Source: Sipunculus nudus (Eukaryota > Annelida > Sipuncula > Golfingiida > Sipunculidae). Taken from it: 64,000 nucleotides of DNA. Of the stretch, positions 40,601 through 54,200 are shown piece by piece. The stretch's first letter is position 1, and each line of letters starts with the position of its first letter. The stretch lies in assembly GCA_026874595.1 (NCBI GenBank), contig CM049307.1, forward strand, positions 30,354,362-30,418,361, in the 5' to 3' direction. Position numbers and translations under genes: made by a program. Below the pieces are notes generated by a model. The model saw only the letters and a list, made by a program, of their open reading frames with translations. It searched no databases and was not told where the DNA came from.

Positions 40601-43600
40601 AGCAGCCAACCGACGAAAAACAGCAGTACGATCGTCAGGCTACTGAACAAGGTTTCACCGAAGGAGACTGGGTCTACTGGTTTTACCCGCCCGCCGCACA
40701 CGACAAGTTCGGTTCTGGATGGGTATGTCCCTAAAGGAAAGTCCAGCGAGTGATTGATTTGCTGTACAAAATCCAGTTGTCAGCTAGGTCGAAGCCGAAA
40801 GTGTTCCATGTGGATCAATTGAGAATGTATCAACAAGGGAACGACGGAGACGATCCTTGGTATAAGCACATATCAAACTACGACCAAGTGGTGCTAGAAC
40901 CAGAGATGAGTGGAGATGAATCCAACCTGAGCTCGGAGTCGGTTGATGAATACAGTGGTAGAGAGACTCCCATTTGTGCTATTGAGGTCGACGTTAGAGA
41001 TACAGGAAAGGAGGCAGGACGAGTTGTGCGTGCACACCAAGCTTAGTTGTTTCTTTTTGCTTGTTGTTTAATCTAGATATATGCTTAAATACTTTATTGA
41101 TGTCGCCCTCGAACCAACTGCATGAACCTGTTTCTTTGGAAGGGTAGTTAGTTACTTATTGATGTTAATCTGTTTGTCATTTTTGGTAATTTTAATGCTT
41201 TTGTTCAGCTGGCAGCTGAAAAAGGCGAATTCTGAGGGAACGCTGGTTGTTTTGGATCTTCGAGACGGTGCTATAGCTAATTGGTCTGCTAGTTTACTGC
41301 TGGGAGGTAGCGGCGACAGACTGAGAACCCTCTGTAAGTTGTGTTTTAAACTTATTGTTACCATTGACCGTCTCGGTTGTTTCTCTCTCTCTCTCAAACA
41401 AATCTCTCTTCTCCCCCCCCCCCCAATTTATGACGCTTGGGTTTTCGCCCAGCAACCGTTAAATATCGGGGCCTGTAACCACGGGAAATTGTAATACCGG
41501 CTTGGAAACCGGTAAAATACATACAGGCTTGTAGGATTATGGTAGGATTACTCCGTCAGATAATCACTTCATGTTAACTTCATTTGATGAAAACAGAATT
41601 AAAGTCTATAAAGGAGAATAACAATAATGAACCTTCAGTCCTAATATCTAGAAAAACTAAGATGAAAGGAAGAAATTTGTTAAATTGGGCCATTCCATTT
41701 GCGAATATATGTATTAAAAACATTAAAGTGCACATTACATTTGCCGTAAGCTTACTTAGTGCAATGTTAAGTTTATATCTGTCAAGTAGTCATCAAACAG
41801 GAATGAATGTCTAAACTATATCATATCATAGGTGACGCTCTAAAAAGTGATAAATGAAGGGCAATAAGCTTTGTCAAAATTAATTCAGTATGATATCAGA
41901 GTAATCATACGGTTGGAATTAATTTACGATTTTCGAGAGGTTTTTGCCAAAAATAAAACCTTTGTATTTCTGAGCAGCTCTGTTTTATTTCTGATCAACA
42001 TGCCGGCACAGGTTTATTGGAATCAATTCATTTGCGCTGACGTATGACTTGCCTTATCTCGCATATCCTTTACCCCCAACAAAATCGTCCCATCATAATC
42101 TTCAAAGTGATCCTTATATCTGGAACCCAAAAGGAAATGGCAATTCATCTAACATCCTTACAAAATCCATTTGCTATATTTTTCATTTATGAAATAAATT
42201 TTTGGCTCAGCTGATGGGGCTGGTCTTTTTCTCAATCAACCCGTGTGGTGGTTGCAAAAATTCGTCGAAACCATTATAGCTAGAATGTGTTTAGGTTTAG
42301 GACCAGACAGGTCGAAACATTTGATCATCTCGTAAAACCAATTTGATGTCACATTCTTGCAAACTACAGGGTTTTGGAAATATCAAAGACATACGTACTC
42401 CTGTTACAGTTCAAACTTGATTTAGCATAATTTTAGTGTTTGATCATGAATTATAAAATTTAGATAAATGAAATAATTATCCCTTGTTCAAACATACTCC
42501 TATGATTATGCATAAATTGAGTAAATAGATCCAACCAGATCTAATAAAAAGAACAGTTGTTCAATTTAACTATTCATGGCCGATTCTGACTACCTAATTT
42601 CTGGTTCTCAAAGATGACCTGCATCTTGATCTTGGACTGCTGTATAAGTTGCAGAAGATAATAGAATCATCTACAGTTTGTTTTACGCTAAAGTAATTGT
42701 ATATTTAAGAAGTATTTGTGTGGATATTAATGTTCTCTTTTACCTCGTTACATTAAAGTGCTTACTCGTCAAGGCCATGTGTGCTTAACCAGTTCTTTAT
42801 GTCAGCCGCTTTCCAAGAGGCGGCATTGGGTTTCACCTGCTTTGACGGCTTGGCACTCAAATGACTTCCAGTTTGCGCTTGTATTGGGCCTTAAAGAATA
42901 AAAAAAAATTAAAAAAAAAAAAAAAAAAAAAAACACTGAGGCAATTAACGAATTCATATCAATGAAAGCATGTAAAGTGTGAAAGCTAAATATCTTGAGG
43001 TATATTGAGTAAAGGAAACAGTTCCTGATATTCTGATACGGTTGAGAGATCTTTGATGACTTTGCTTTGGTGTTCAAGCACTAGGGATCTATACCATTTG
43101 TATGTGTGTGAAGCACATTGCGTCATTCAAGTCTGTTGCAAGTCTGTTCATATTAATACAATGTAAATATTTACCATCTAGAGTATCCGCGTCTGGCGTA
43201 ATAATGTTATTCAGCTCCTTTTTCAAATCCTGACAGGAGACGTCTAACATAGTTATGCCGAAACACCGAATGTAGAGTTTGACCCCGACGATCAGGCCCA
43301 GCCAGCCGTCAGGTTTATAATTGCGCTGCACCATCAACGGGATAATTGGGATGCGACAGTTGTATGCGTACTCTGCCTCTAGAGTAACATAAGAATATAT
43401 AAACCGAAAGGATTTCAAGGTTTAATAACAATTTGGGAGAGAGTGAGAGACGACAGTGATGAAACACGAGTAGTTTGAAATAGTTGATGCACACGTGGAC
43501 ACGTGCGTAAGATTATTATTACTATAACTTCAGAAACTGTTACTTCAGAATAAATTACAAAATAGATAAATACTTATGTACTTAATGTAGGTTAATAATG

Positions 43601-44791
43601 TTTTTGTTTCAAGTATGATGACTAAAAGTATTAGACTTCATCATGCAGAAAATAGATTTTAATTTATAATGATTCTGGTAGTCAATTCGCTGGCCCTTTA
43701 TATGTAGCCACAAGCGTGATGGTCTTTAATCATGGATTACGAATGAGACTGTTCCGATATCTGAAGTCAATTAACTAAAGACAATCCCTTTAACCTTTTA
43801 CAGAATTAGGCAAGAAAACCCTGAGGCTGCACAGAGGCTGTTTACTTTGTTTATATCATGTAGGCCAGTAGAATTGGTGAAAAAGGTAAAGGAAATGCAT
43901 CAGAATTTCTGTTTGAACTTTCATTTTTGTAAGGTATGTAGTATGACAAACTAAAAGAATACCAAAATCATCTGATGGGAAAATTAATATTTTACGTTTT
44001 TCGTATACCCGTGTTTTAATTTTACATATATTTTCTTCTCATAAGTTACAGCCATGCAGATACACAGATGCAGATTTTATAATTTCTCCCACCAAAACCT
44101 GACAAGTATCAGGTTTACTTGTTAACAGGTACACCATGACAGCTTTATCTTAGTACATACGACTGGTAGCGCCACCTACAAACATTTATCCGTTGTTGTT
44201 GCCGTTTGCCTCCCTTGAACGGCCCGTGTTGGGTGAAAACATGCGCAAGCTTATAACAATAGTGCTTGCATACATTGCCGTCAACGTTTACGTATTCAAA
44301 TATCTCAAATCTTGCACACAAAAATCAGTGGCGCTGCATGCTTATAATCATTTATCCGACTTACGCAGTTCAACTGTCTTTCACCGATGCTTCACAATAA
44401 GGTCAGTTACTTCATTAATATTATATATATATATACATATATATGCTTGGAGTGCCACCTACATTCGTTTCTCCATTTGTTTGTAAAACAATAATGCCTT
44501 ACCTATCTAATGAATATTTGAATGCATTGCGTGTAAAGTTTGCGCGACCACATATCTTGAATAGCTTTACCTTATACAAAAGACCAGCAGCGGGGTTATC
44601 TCCTATAATTTCTCATTTTATTGCCCTTTCTGGCTTTTTGAAATTTGAAAATCACACAGGCTCCATATATCTTAAGAGATGGGGGGGGGGAGGGTGTATA
44701 TATCGCCCCCACTTTTAAGCAAAGGGGGATGGTCAATGTATTATTTTTAAAACCATAAACCTTATTGTTACATATAAGAAAATAAATTAAA

Positions 44792-44836
<45 letters not shown>

Positions 44837-45186
44837 ACTGGAATAGAATACACAGAAAAGTCGGTTCACTCCCATCGGCAGTGAACCGACTTTTCTGTGG
44901 CATGGCTAATCTTAATATTATATAGCGAAGGTTAAGATAAACAGTGACGCCTTTTAGATAGATTAACTAGTTTATTAACACATGAGCTTTTGAAGTACAC
45001 AGACTTCTTCGTCAGGTGGTAATTGAGTGGGAACGTGTAGAGAGATGTTATATGATGGAACGACAATGTATAGAGTCCATAGTGATGTCTGTTCGCTCGT
45101 GTGTTAATAAACTAGTTAGTCTATCTAAAAGGCGTCCCGGTTTATCTTAACCTTCGCTTCAACTATAGACTAACACGGCTGTACCA

Positions 45187-45253
<67 letters not shown>

Positions 45254-48200
45254 TATCCCGACTTTGATTACCCTTTTTCATGGGGGGGGGGGCGTAAAGG
45301 AGCGCCCCCCCCCCTCCTTTATTCTGCTATCACTTATGTCAGTCAACTACTGGCAGTTGTTATGTTTGTAAACTCACAATTATTTTATGTATTATAAACT
45401 ACATCGCAAAGCTATCGGTGAAGTTGTATTTTCTGATACAATGACCAGAAGTGTTATGTCTTCCTGTCTTTCAGTTTGAGCACTAACGACAAGCGACATA
45501 TGTTTCTATCTGTGGTATCTTTGTTTTTAATTCTATCTTTGGTCGGAAAAATTCATCTGAGATAAATTGATAATCCATCTACCTTCTAACCAACCGCTCG
45601 TTAACAAGACATATTTCATAAACTTAACGTGAGGATGGACACGTCTAATTGTCTCTCAAACAGAGGAGGTATAATATCACATTGGAAACCTAAAAGAAAG
45701 ACTTTCTGACCTTATTTTCTAGCTATGAGAAGAAAATTTACTCTTCCCAATGAACACAATTGTAACAAATAACATTTGCCAATGGCTTTCACCTCTTTTT
45801 CTGGATATTTTCTATTTTATTATTTTAGTGAATTATGCAATTAAAATCGTGGTGACTCGTGTAAAATTAAGCTGAGCGTCATGGCGTTATATGTTTTAAG
45901 GATTTTATCACACGTTTTCACAATACGTTTTGATTTTGTGAACGTTTATACGAAATTATCATCGGACCAATATTTCATTGTGATGGCATTTCGTAAAAAT
46001 AAATAAACATTGAACAAAAAGACGAATTCTTTATTGTTAACTGACAGAGAGTATCTCTTCTGGCATGCAAACTTCTACGGATACACGTGTCCAAAGTTTG
46101 AGGGTTTAAGAGAACGTGTGAGCTCCTTTAGAACCATACAGAGCGTGCCCAAGAGATGGCCCATTAATCAACCAACTTGACGTCATATCTTCCTTACTCC
46201 TACGTTGTCATGTTCAAAAAGGTTGAAGGGATTTAAATAAGATACTAAGTCAGGTTGTCAGAAGGCTAAGCAAGGATGAACACTATTAGCGTCAAGGACA
46301 TGCAGTATTAAGTATTCACTGGCACATCCATAAACATCCTACAACAGGATAATGTAGTTCTGTAATAGTCTCTCACTACTGTATGACTTAATATTCGCTT
46401 TCATTCAGAGGTGAATTATATATATTTTTACTTAAAGTACACAATCACTTCATATAAACACCAAACGGACAGAGCTGATACAAAAATTTGATTTAAACAA
46501 TTCAAAATGATTTAAATCAATCGAGAAATGTGATCGTTTTGTTCCTATTGTTATTTATTTCTCATTCAATATTTTACTTTGGAGTGCTCTGAAAAAAAAA
46601 AGAAATTTTGTGTGAAACGCACGAGACCGTTTCTTCTCTTTTTGTCTAAGTGAAATAAACAGGACATACTGCCTTTTTCTGGGTCCTGAAATGTACAGTG
46701 GAATCGTATATATATATATATATCGCTAACAAGCAGAAAAGAGGGAAAGCCCTCGCCAACGAATTCGATGCTGCCCCCCCCCCCCCCCTATCTTCAAATC
46801 CTGGATACGCCACTGCCTCCCACGCGAGTCATATCCCCCAACTCCCACTCCCACCCTTGAGGATAAATTGACGCCTCAGAGGTATAACATGGTTTTTCCT
46901 GAAATTTTGCATGTCCAAAGATGAGAAGTGTCTAACGCCATTCCCCCTCCCAAAATTGATAATGGCGGATACACAGCTGTCGCATGCCCCCCCCCCTTTC
47001 CAGGTAGTGTACTTTTGTAGTGTTATTACACTTACCAGACTGGCAGGCCGGACTCAACTTGTAATATTCTGACACACAAACTATAACTACCGCAGCATTC
47101 TCCACAGCTGAAGCCATGGCTTCTATAGTACTGCCAGCCATGTTGTCCCGGTCAATCCAAAGCTTATAGCTGTCAGCCTAGTTCAGAAATTAATACTTCT
47201 CTTACAGGAACGAATCAGTATTATATAGGTAAACACTTTCGTCAAAAAGTATTTGTTTTGGGTTATTATCAGTGAATGATAGTTTAATGAACGTTTATAA
47301 AGCTGAATGATCGCAATATTTATTATCTCAGATATTCAAATGTTGAATCAATGTTTCATCTGACCACTTACCACATTATCAAGCCCATGTTTAAAGTGTT
47401 TTGTTTCGCATAAATTGGGACTCAAAATACTGCGTTATTGTCATTATGAAGAAGATTAGGCAGTGTTCTCGATACCAAATTACCCCATTTTTTTTCGGCC
47501 ACATTAACAGCCTTTTCCAGCCTTAAAGTAAAGCCTTCTAGTTTTAAATATAACACTGCAGTCTAAAGTTCCAATATACCTAACTGGTTGTTTAAATAAC
47601 GTAATTTTAATAATAAACCATTGATGTATAGATATTTTAATTGCGACCGCCATATTGAATTTTAATAGAGCTTCATTACTTTTACTGTATTGTTCTATGA
47701 TCAAAATTTGGTTAAAACATTTGAAGGAACACTGATTAAAAAAAAGAAAAAAGTAATTATGTAATTTTTCCAGTATAATTCAAGTTCAGGTGAAATTTAC
47801 ATGTATAATTGACATAATTAAATACATATTTATATTCCTTAATCCTGTCGACAACACTTTACCTCAAATGATCATGGTAGTTAACTGATATTTTAGTCAT
47901 TATCTTCACGCTTAAAAATAGAATACAAAAAGCCTTCAAAGACCGGCACTAAAATCGCAATCAGTGGATACAAGCTTCTCGCAAACAATATCAAGCGAAG
48001 GACTAACCTGTAGTCTGTCTGCAATCCGATGAACTATCTCTTTATGTTTGTGGTTATAGCTGATGAAAACGTGCTTCTTCCTTGAATCTCTGGTTGTTTC
48101 TATTACATCAAAAGCATGCATTGCATTTGAAGTTTAAGTTGCACTTTAAACAGTTCAAAATGTTTAATAATATTAGTCACATTCAGGCGCATATTTAAGA

Positions 48201-51200
48201 AGGCAATATATTCGCATATTTTATTCAGTTTTAAATTAACATCATCTCTTGCGCCCTGGAACGCTTTGGGTGACGATCAGTGGCATTTTAAAGGGAAAGA
48301 GTGGAAGCATTTTTAGCTCAGCAGACTGTAAGTCATCTGAGTTATAGCGATCACCCTTTGTGCGTCTTCCGTCCGGCCCGCCGGCCGTTAACAGGGCACA
48401 ACCGTTAGACCCAGAAAATTCTAACTGTACATCATGGGAGGTCCAAGGCAATTCCTGGGCAAATGTCCGTGGAAACATGCAATTAGGTCACTGTGACCTT
48501 AATTCTGCGAGCTATAGGAAAAATACGTCATTTAAGCACCCTGAATGTCAAATGGGTCAAAATCGTCTAGAATCTTCTAACGCAACACCCAGAGAGATTC
48601 AGGTAAAATCTCCTTGAAAAGCTGAAATTAGGTCACCATGACCTATATTATGCGAGATATAGGAAAAATACGTCAAATTAGCACCCTGAATGTCAAATGA
48701 GCAAAAATCGTCTCTGTAAGGCCTAGAATTTTCCAACGTAACATCAACTGAGGTTATTACCAAATCGCCTTGGAAACATGAAATTAGGGCTCGGTGGCCA
48801 ATGTTTTGTAAGTTAGTCCGAAACATGATTTTTAGCATCCAGACAGTCAGACGGGGAACAAAGTGCATCCATTTTCCAATCTTCAATCATCCAATTTTCT
48901 AATATTTCATCCAGTTAAGTCATAGTGACCTATATTCTATGAGCTACTGGCAAACAACATGATTTTGAGCAACCAGACAGCCACACAGGGCACAAACTTA
49001 ACTGTTGGACCTAGAACTTTTTTTATTGTAAATTCAAGGGAGGACCTAAGCATGTCTTGAAAATAGGTCACTATGATGTAAGTTTTGAGAGCTAGAGGGG
49101 AAAACATGATTTTAGTACAGTGAAAGTCAGATTGGCACAAATCAAAATGGATGGACCTAGAACCTTCTCACTGAATATTAGAGGAGGTTTTGGTTTCAGC
49201 ATCCTATTACTCAGACGGGCACAACGGTAGCAGTTGCATCTAGAAACTTCTGATTTCATTAAGAGCCAGGGAGACCCCCGTAAAATCGTCTTAGAACCTT
49301 ATATAAGGGCAGTGAGTGTCAGATCCTGTATGTATTTAGCACCAGATCCGTAAGATGGGCACAAATCGTAGCCGTTGGACCTAGAACTTTTTTTATTGTA
49401 AATTCAAGGGAGGACCTTGGCATGTCTTGAAAATAGGTCACTATGATGTAAGTTTTGAGAGCTAGAGGGGAAAACATGATTTTAGTACAGTGAAAGTCAG
49501 ATTGGCACAAATCAAAATGGATGGACCTAGAACCTTCTCACTGAATATTAGAGGAGGTTTTGGTTTCAGCATCCTATTACTCAGACGGGCACAACGGTAG
49601 CAGCTGCATCTAGAAACTTCTGATTTCATTAAGAGCCAGGGAGACCCCCGTAAAATCGTCTTAGAACCTTATATAAGGGCAGTGAGTGTCAGATCCTGTA
49701 TGTATTTAGCACCAGATCCGTAAGATGGGCACAAATCGTAGCCGTTGGACATTGAACTTAGCATCAAGGTAAAATCTTCTTGCTAACCCTAAAGAAGGTC
49801 AAGGTAACCTTTTCATAATGCCAATGTACGAAACGCTTGATTTTTAGTATTCTGGAAGTCATTTTATCTATAGTCCAAGGTTCCTTAACAATATTTTTCA
49901 CCAGATCATAATATTAATAAATTATTTCATGCATCACCTGTTTCTCAAATTCAGCTGGGCGTCATGGCCCATAGGTCACCTTTTTTATGTGATACAGGTT
50001 GTAGAAAGTGATGTTGAAACTTACAACACTATACAATATGTGTGAAGTTGAGGTTCCTGAAATGTGAAAAAGCAGATTTTCCTTCACCTTTGATTTTCTC
50101 TGCTTTTCTCTCTCCTTTCCCCTGGATTTTCCACAAGGCCCCGGCCGCCATTTTCTGGACTTCCTTTTGATCAGATTCGGCCAGAGCCTCGAGCGCCGGG
50201 ATACAGCCTTCTTCATCTTTTAGCTTCTGTCTTGCCTCCATACCAAATGACAGAGTCCAGCAGCATTTGGCAGCCATTTTCTGCTCCTCAACAATATCAC
50301 CTTTCATCATGGTTACTAGACTCGGCAGAACCCCTGCTTGAATGATCTGTAATTATGAGACATTATAATAACTTGTGTTACTTAGTATCTAAGAATGTTC
50401 CCCGTTGTCAGTTTAAGTGCATAGGAGCCAGTACTTAATGCGAGCGTTACCTCTGTCACTTTTAAACTCGTAGATAGAACTAAAGTTTTAAGCACGTTTA
50501 AAATTTTCTTCTGGTTATTGTAATACGATATGGATTTAAAAGAATTTTGACATATAATGTAAATAATCAGATTAAAAAAAATAATATGGTTGAATATTTT
50601 CGTATAATATACATAGTTGTAACTGGATATGTGGTCGTAACTTAGATAGAGGAATTGAGAAATACCTTCATTTTGTTCCTGTCATTTACAGCAAGATTAG
50701 CCAGGCCCTCAGTCATTTCCACAGAGCTGAATAGATAATACCCACGGCGGTCTTCACTCATAATTGCCTTTTTTAAACTTTTGCTCAAGAAAACAAAGCA
50801 ACCTGCAAATACCAATTAACATAATTGAAACCACACCCTTGTGTTTCAACAACAACAAAAAACATGTCAGTACATTACTGCAAACTGTTCACATTATAGC
50901 TATACTAACCTGCTTCCTCGAGAATTTCATTTTCATTTTCATCAATAATGTTTGCCAAAGTGAATGCCGCTACCCCTTGTAGCAAAACATGGTTTGATGA
51001 CAGAAATGGTTTCACCAACTGGAATAAGATGAAAAATGGCATAAAAATGTTACATATAGTCCAGTGGATAAGTTGAAAGTGCAATATACATAAGCACACA
51101 CCAGTGATGACTGACAGCACCAGATGTTTCAAAACCAAAACCAAGATCGGGTCTCGTACCAGTTATAACGTTCATGCAGCTAATTATAAAATATATAAAA

Positions 51201-54200
51201 ATAACAATGTCTTTATTTTTAATCAAAAGAAGCAAAAGTCATACCAGAGTTGCGAACGCATTCCTCGTTTAACTCTGCAACAGCAATCCCAAACCAACGC
51301 CATTTCTTACTTAACATCGATTTAAATTTTAAAAAAAAATCGAGCCCTTCAAGCCCTTTAAAAATCCTACATCATGTCTGATCAATTCGCATAAAGTTTG
51401 AAAACAGTTTTGGCTTTTAGATTAGGCTTTGAATATTATGCTGAGAAAAATCTTGAATATGTTTTTTTTTACACAATGACTACCTCTGGTCTCAACTCCA
51501 AGCCGAGACTAATATCTGTAAAACTGTTTAGAATATATACCGACACATGCAGTGTATATAGGAAAACTGTATCTGCATCTCACGCATACATAGAAGGTAA
51601 ACGCCCTTGACTTCAAACTTAATGAATTTACCTACCTCAATAGCATTTTCTTTCCTATATATATTCTTGACTTCTGGTACTTTGGAGATATTGAACAGAA
51701 TAGTTAGGGGCACATCTAACAAATCTGCAGTTTCCTACAAGGAAGCAACATAGTTTACAAAGGCAGCCTGAAAGTTATTTTCAGTAACAAAATAACATTA
51801 ATGGTCCTGCATTCACGTATTTATGAAGGAGTATTACTCGTCCGTCTCTCCTTCTCTCTCTCTCTTGCATTTATATGAATTATAATGTATTTAAAGGTTT
51901 GTTCCATCAAAGGTAACTTTCCATCTTGTATCGATAAATCATCCCGCACATACTAAAATGGTTTTAATGATAGTGGTATATTCTTGATACTACTGGGCCA
52001 ACCTTCAACGATCTGTTGTTGTAACAGCTGAAGTGTTTGGTCTCTAGCTACTGCATGTTGTAATTCAGCCAGTTTTATCGGCGTTATGTCCAGGATTTCA
52101 TGTATTGACATCTCCATTCTAGGTATGTCCTCTTGGTCTACAGGAATCATCTATTTTACCTGGTCTGCATTCTCAACTGATGCACGATTTTCTAGTTTTG
52201 TGTCACTTGATATGTAAGTAGGGGTTTTCTCCTCTGCAATATTTTACAACTGGCACTAAATTTTACTCGTTACTCGCTTTCTGTCTGATGGTGCAGGTGG
52301 TTTGACAGATAAATCAGACTATGTGAGTCACTGGTATCTACTACAGTGGCTTCCTGCTTAGTCTCTACAGAGCAATGAAGTGTAATTAAATTGAGTGCTC
52401 TGCTGGTTCTCGGATCTAGTATAATAGGACCAATTGTTTCAGTAACAAAGAAGGATCATGCGAATTTCAAGTTTCAGTAGCTACACACACTTTTCCTAAG
52501 TTCTTTATTTGAGATCCGCCATATGCTGAAAGAATAGCATCTGATTTCTCTATAACACCTGGTTTGGGGTTACCTTCAAGATCAAGTTTCTCAGGCTAAA
52601 GCTTCTTGTAATATGAGATTGGCATGAAATTACCTGCGGCGCCAGTATCTAACTTGCACTTAATATCAATTATTTTGCGCTGACTCAATTTATGAACCTG
52701 TAATGTTGCATATAGCTGTTGTCTAGGATCATTATTGTCATTTTTCCCTACCGACACAGAGTCAAATGATACGTGTTGAAGATTACAGGTTCCTTTACTG
52801 GAGGATTGACGGGCTCGGGGGGCAACTTTAAATAGCAATGTTCAACATAATATATTTTCATATTAAAATGATTTCATTTATCATATTAACTTCTCCAAAA
52901 CATATTCCGGCCAATTTCTTTGCTTCAATCAGATTTTTATGCATAACACCATACATATAATGGATCTATATATTTATTGCCTAACACGATTTGTGTGATT
53001 TTCCATATATCCTCTGATACCACAGCACCGATTGTCCTGATTTTCGACATACATATGGTTCGGGTTTGTCCTAAGACATTTCACCATTCGTACCGGAACG
53101 TATTCGTCCAAGTCATCCAGACCCAGACACAAGGTCAACTCAAAGACAGAACACTTACATGAGAGACTATTTGACATCAGAACTAACTGCTCGCCCAAAC
53201 CCGTGTATAGCACGTGTATTTGCTAGTTTAAAGTATTTTGCAGACTTTGTATTTGATGACGTGTAGCTTCATGAGCACGGATAATAGTAATTGCTTCCTT
53301 AAATTTGAGTTTTTCGTCACTACCTATCAATAGTTTCTGGACCTCACTAGTGTTGTAGCCCCATATTAGCTGATCAAGCATACGATCTTCCACTCCGGTC
53401 TGATCACGAAATTTACATTTAACAGCTATTGTTTTGAGCTCTTTAACAAATATCTCAACTGGCAAGGCCCCTCGCTTCCTGTTCATTAGCTGGTATCTGA
53501 ACAGTCTATGTGTAGTGACTGGCTCGAAATGTTTCTGGAATTTATTCAATACAACATATGGGTCTCTAGATTGTTCCATATTATCCAAGATGAAAGTCAT
53601 CACCTTCAACTCCCACCATATCAGGATGTAACTCTGTCTTTCAGGTCAACGGTTTTGTAGTAACTTTTAAATAAATGTTCACATCGGCGCCTGAAATTTG
53701 TAAATGCTGCAGCTTTATCAGCGTTATCCCTACTCTTATTAAATGATAGGTCGCATTTTGCTCCCACTTTATTCCCGCTCCATTTACCTCATATAACTTT
53801 CAGACTATTTTATCTTAGCCATGTCTGCGTTTCCAGAAAAACGCATACCAGCCCAGGGAGGAGTGTCAATTTGGACCCGGTCAACTTCAGCCGGCTGTTA
53901 CAACAACTTAGATTCAAATATTAAAATAATATTTATGAACTTTTACTTTTGGTATAATAAAATAGGAAAATATTTTGTAGAATGTTAATTTACTGCGGTC
54001 ATTTCTCTTATAACAGCATACCGTATTTGATAACTGTTTAACTGTCAATGAATGAACCAATCAGAGGCCTGTACCGAATGAGTTTATTCTCTACGGGACT
54101 ATAGAATCGTCTGCAACCATGGCGGGTGAGCAATGGGTGTTCTGTCAGCTCAGAAAACAGTTTTAAAACTGCAGTATTTATTCCCGGTCAAAATATTATT

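Larger units (their letters stand above)
35480..41525 (+). mobile_element. Ty3/Gypsy LTR retrotransposon, internally deleted and split by a LINE
   Basis: Two related LTRs flank the element; the left one ends at about 35958 and the right one at about 41525. Their outer starts are approximate. TGGCGCC directly after the left LTR (35960-35966) looks like a primer binding site. In order, the interior holds the gag start (about 36824-37110), the LINE (about 37110-39535), more gag (about 39590-39960), then integrase and a C-terminal tail (about 40079-41046). Protease, reverse transcriptase and RNase H are absent, so the element also suffered a deletion between about 39960 and 40080. Frameshifts and stops are frequent and the LTRs differ at many sites, so the copy is old and cannot move by itself. 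Confidence 0.88.
34747..42052 (-). other. Last intron of the TIR gene, holding nested retroelements
   Basis: The intron is about 7.3 kb, of which about 6 kb is a Gypsy element in antisense orientation with a LINE inside it. The remainder, 34747-35480 and 41526-42052, is AT-rich with no further exon recognised. Confidence 0.8.
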
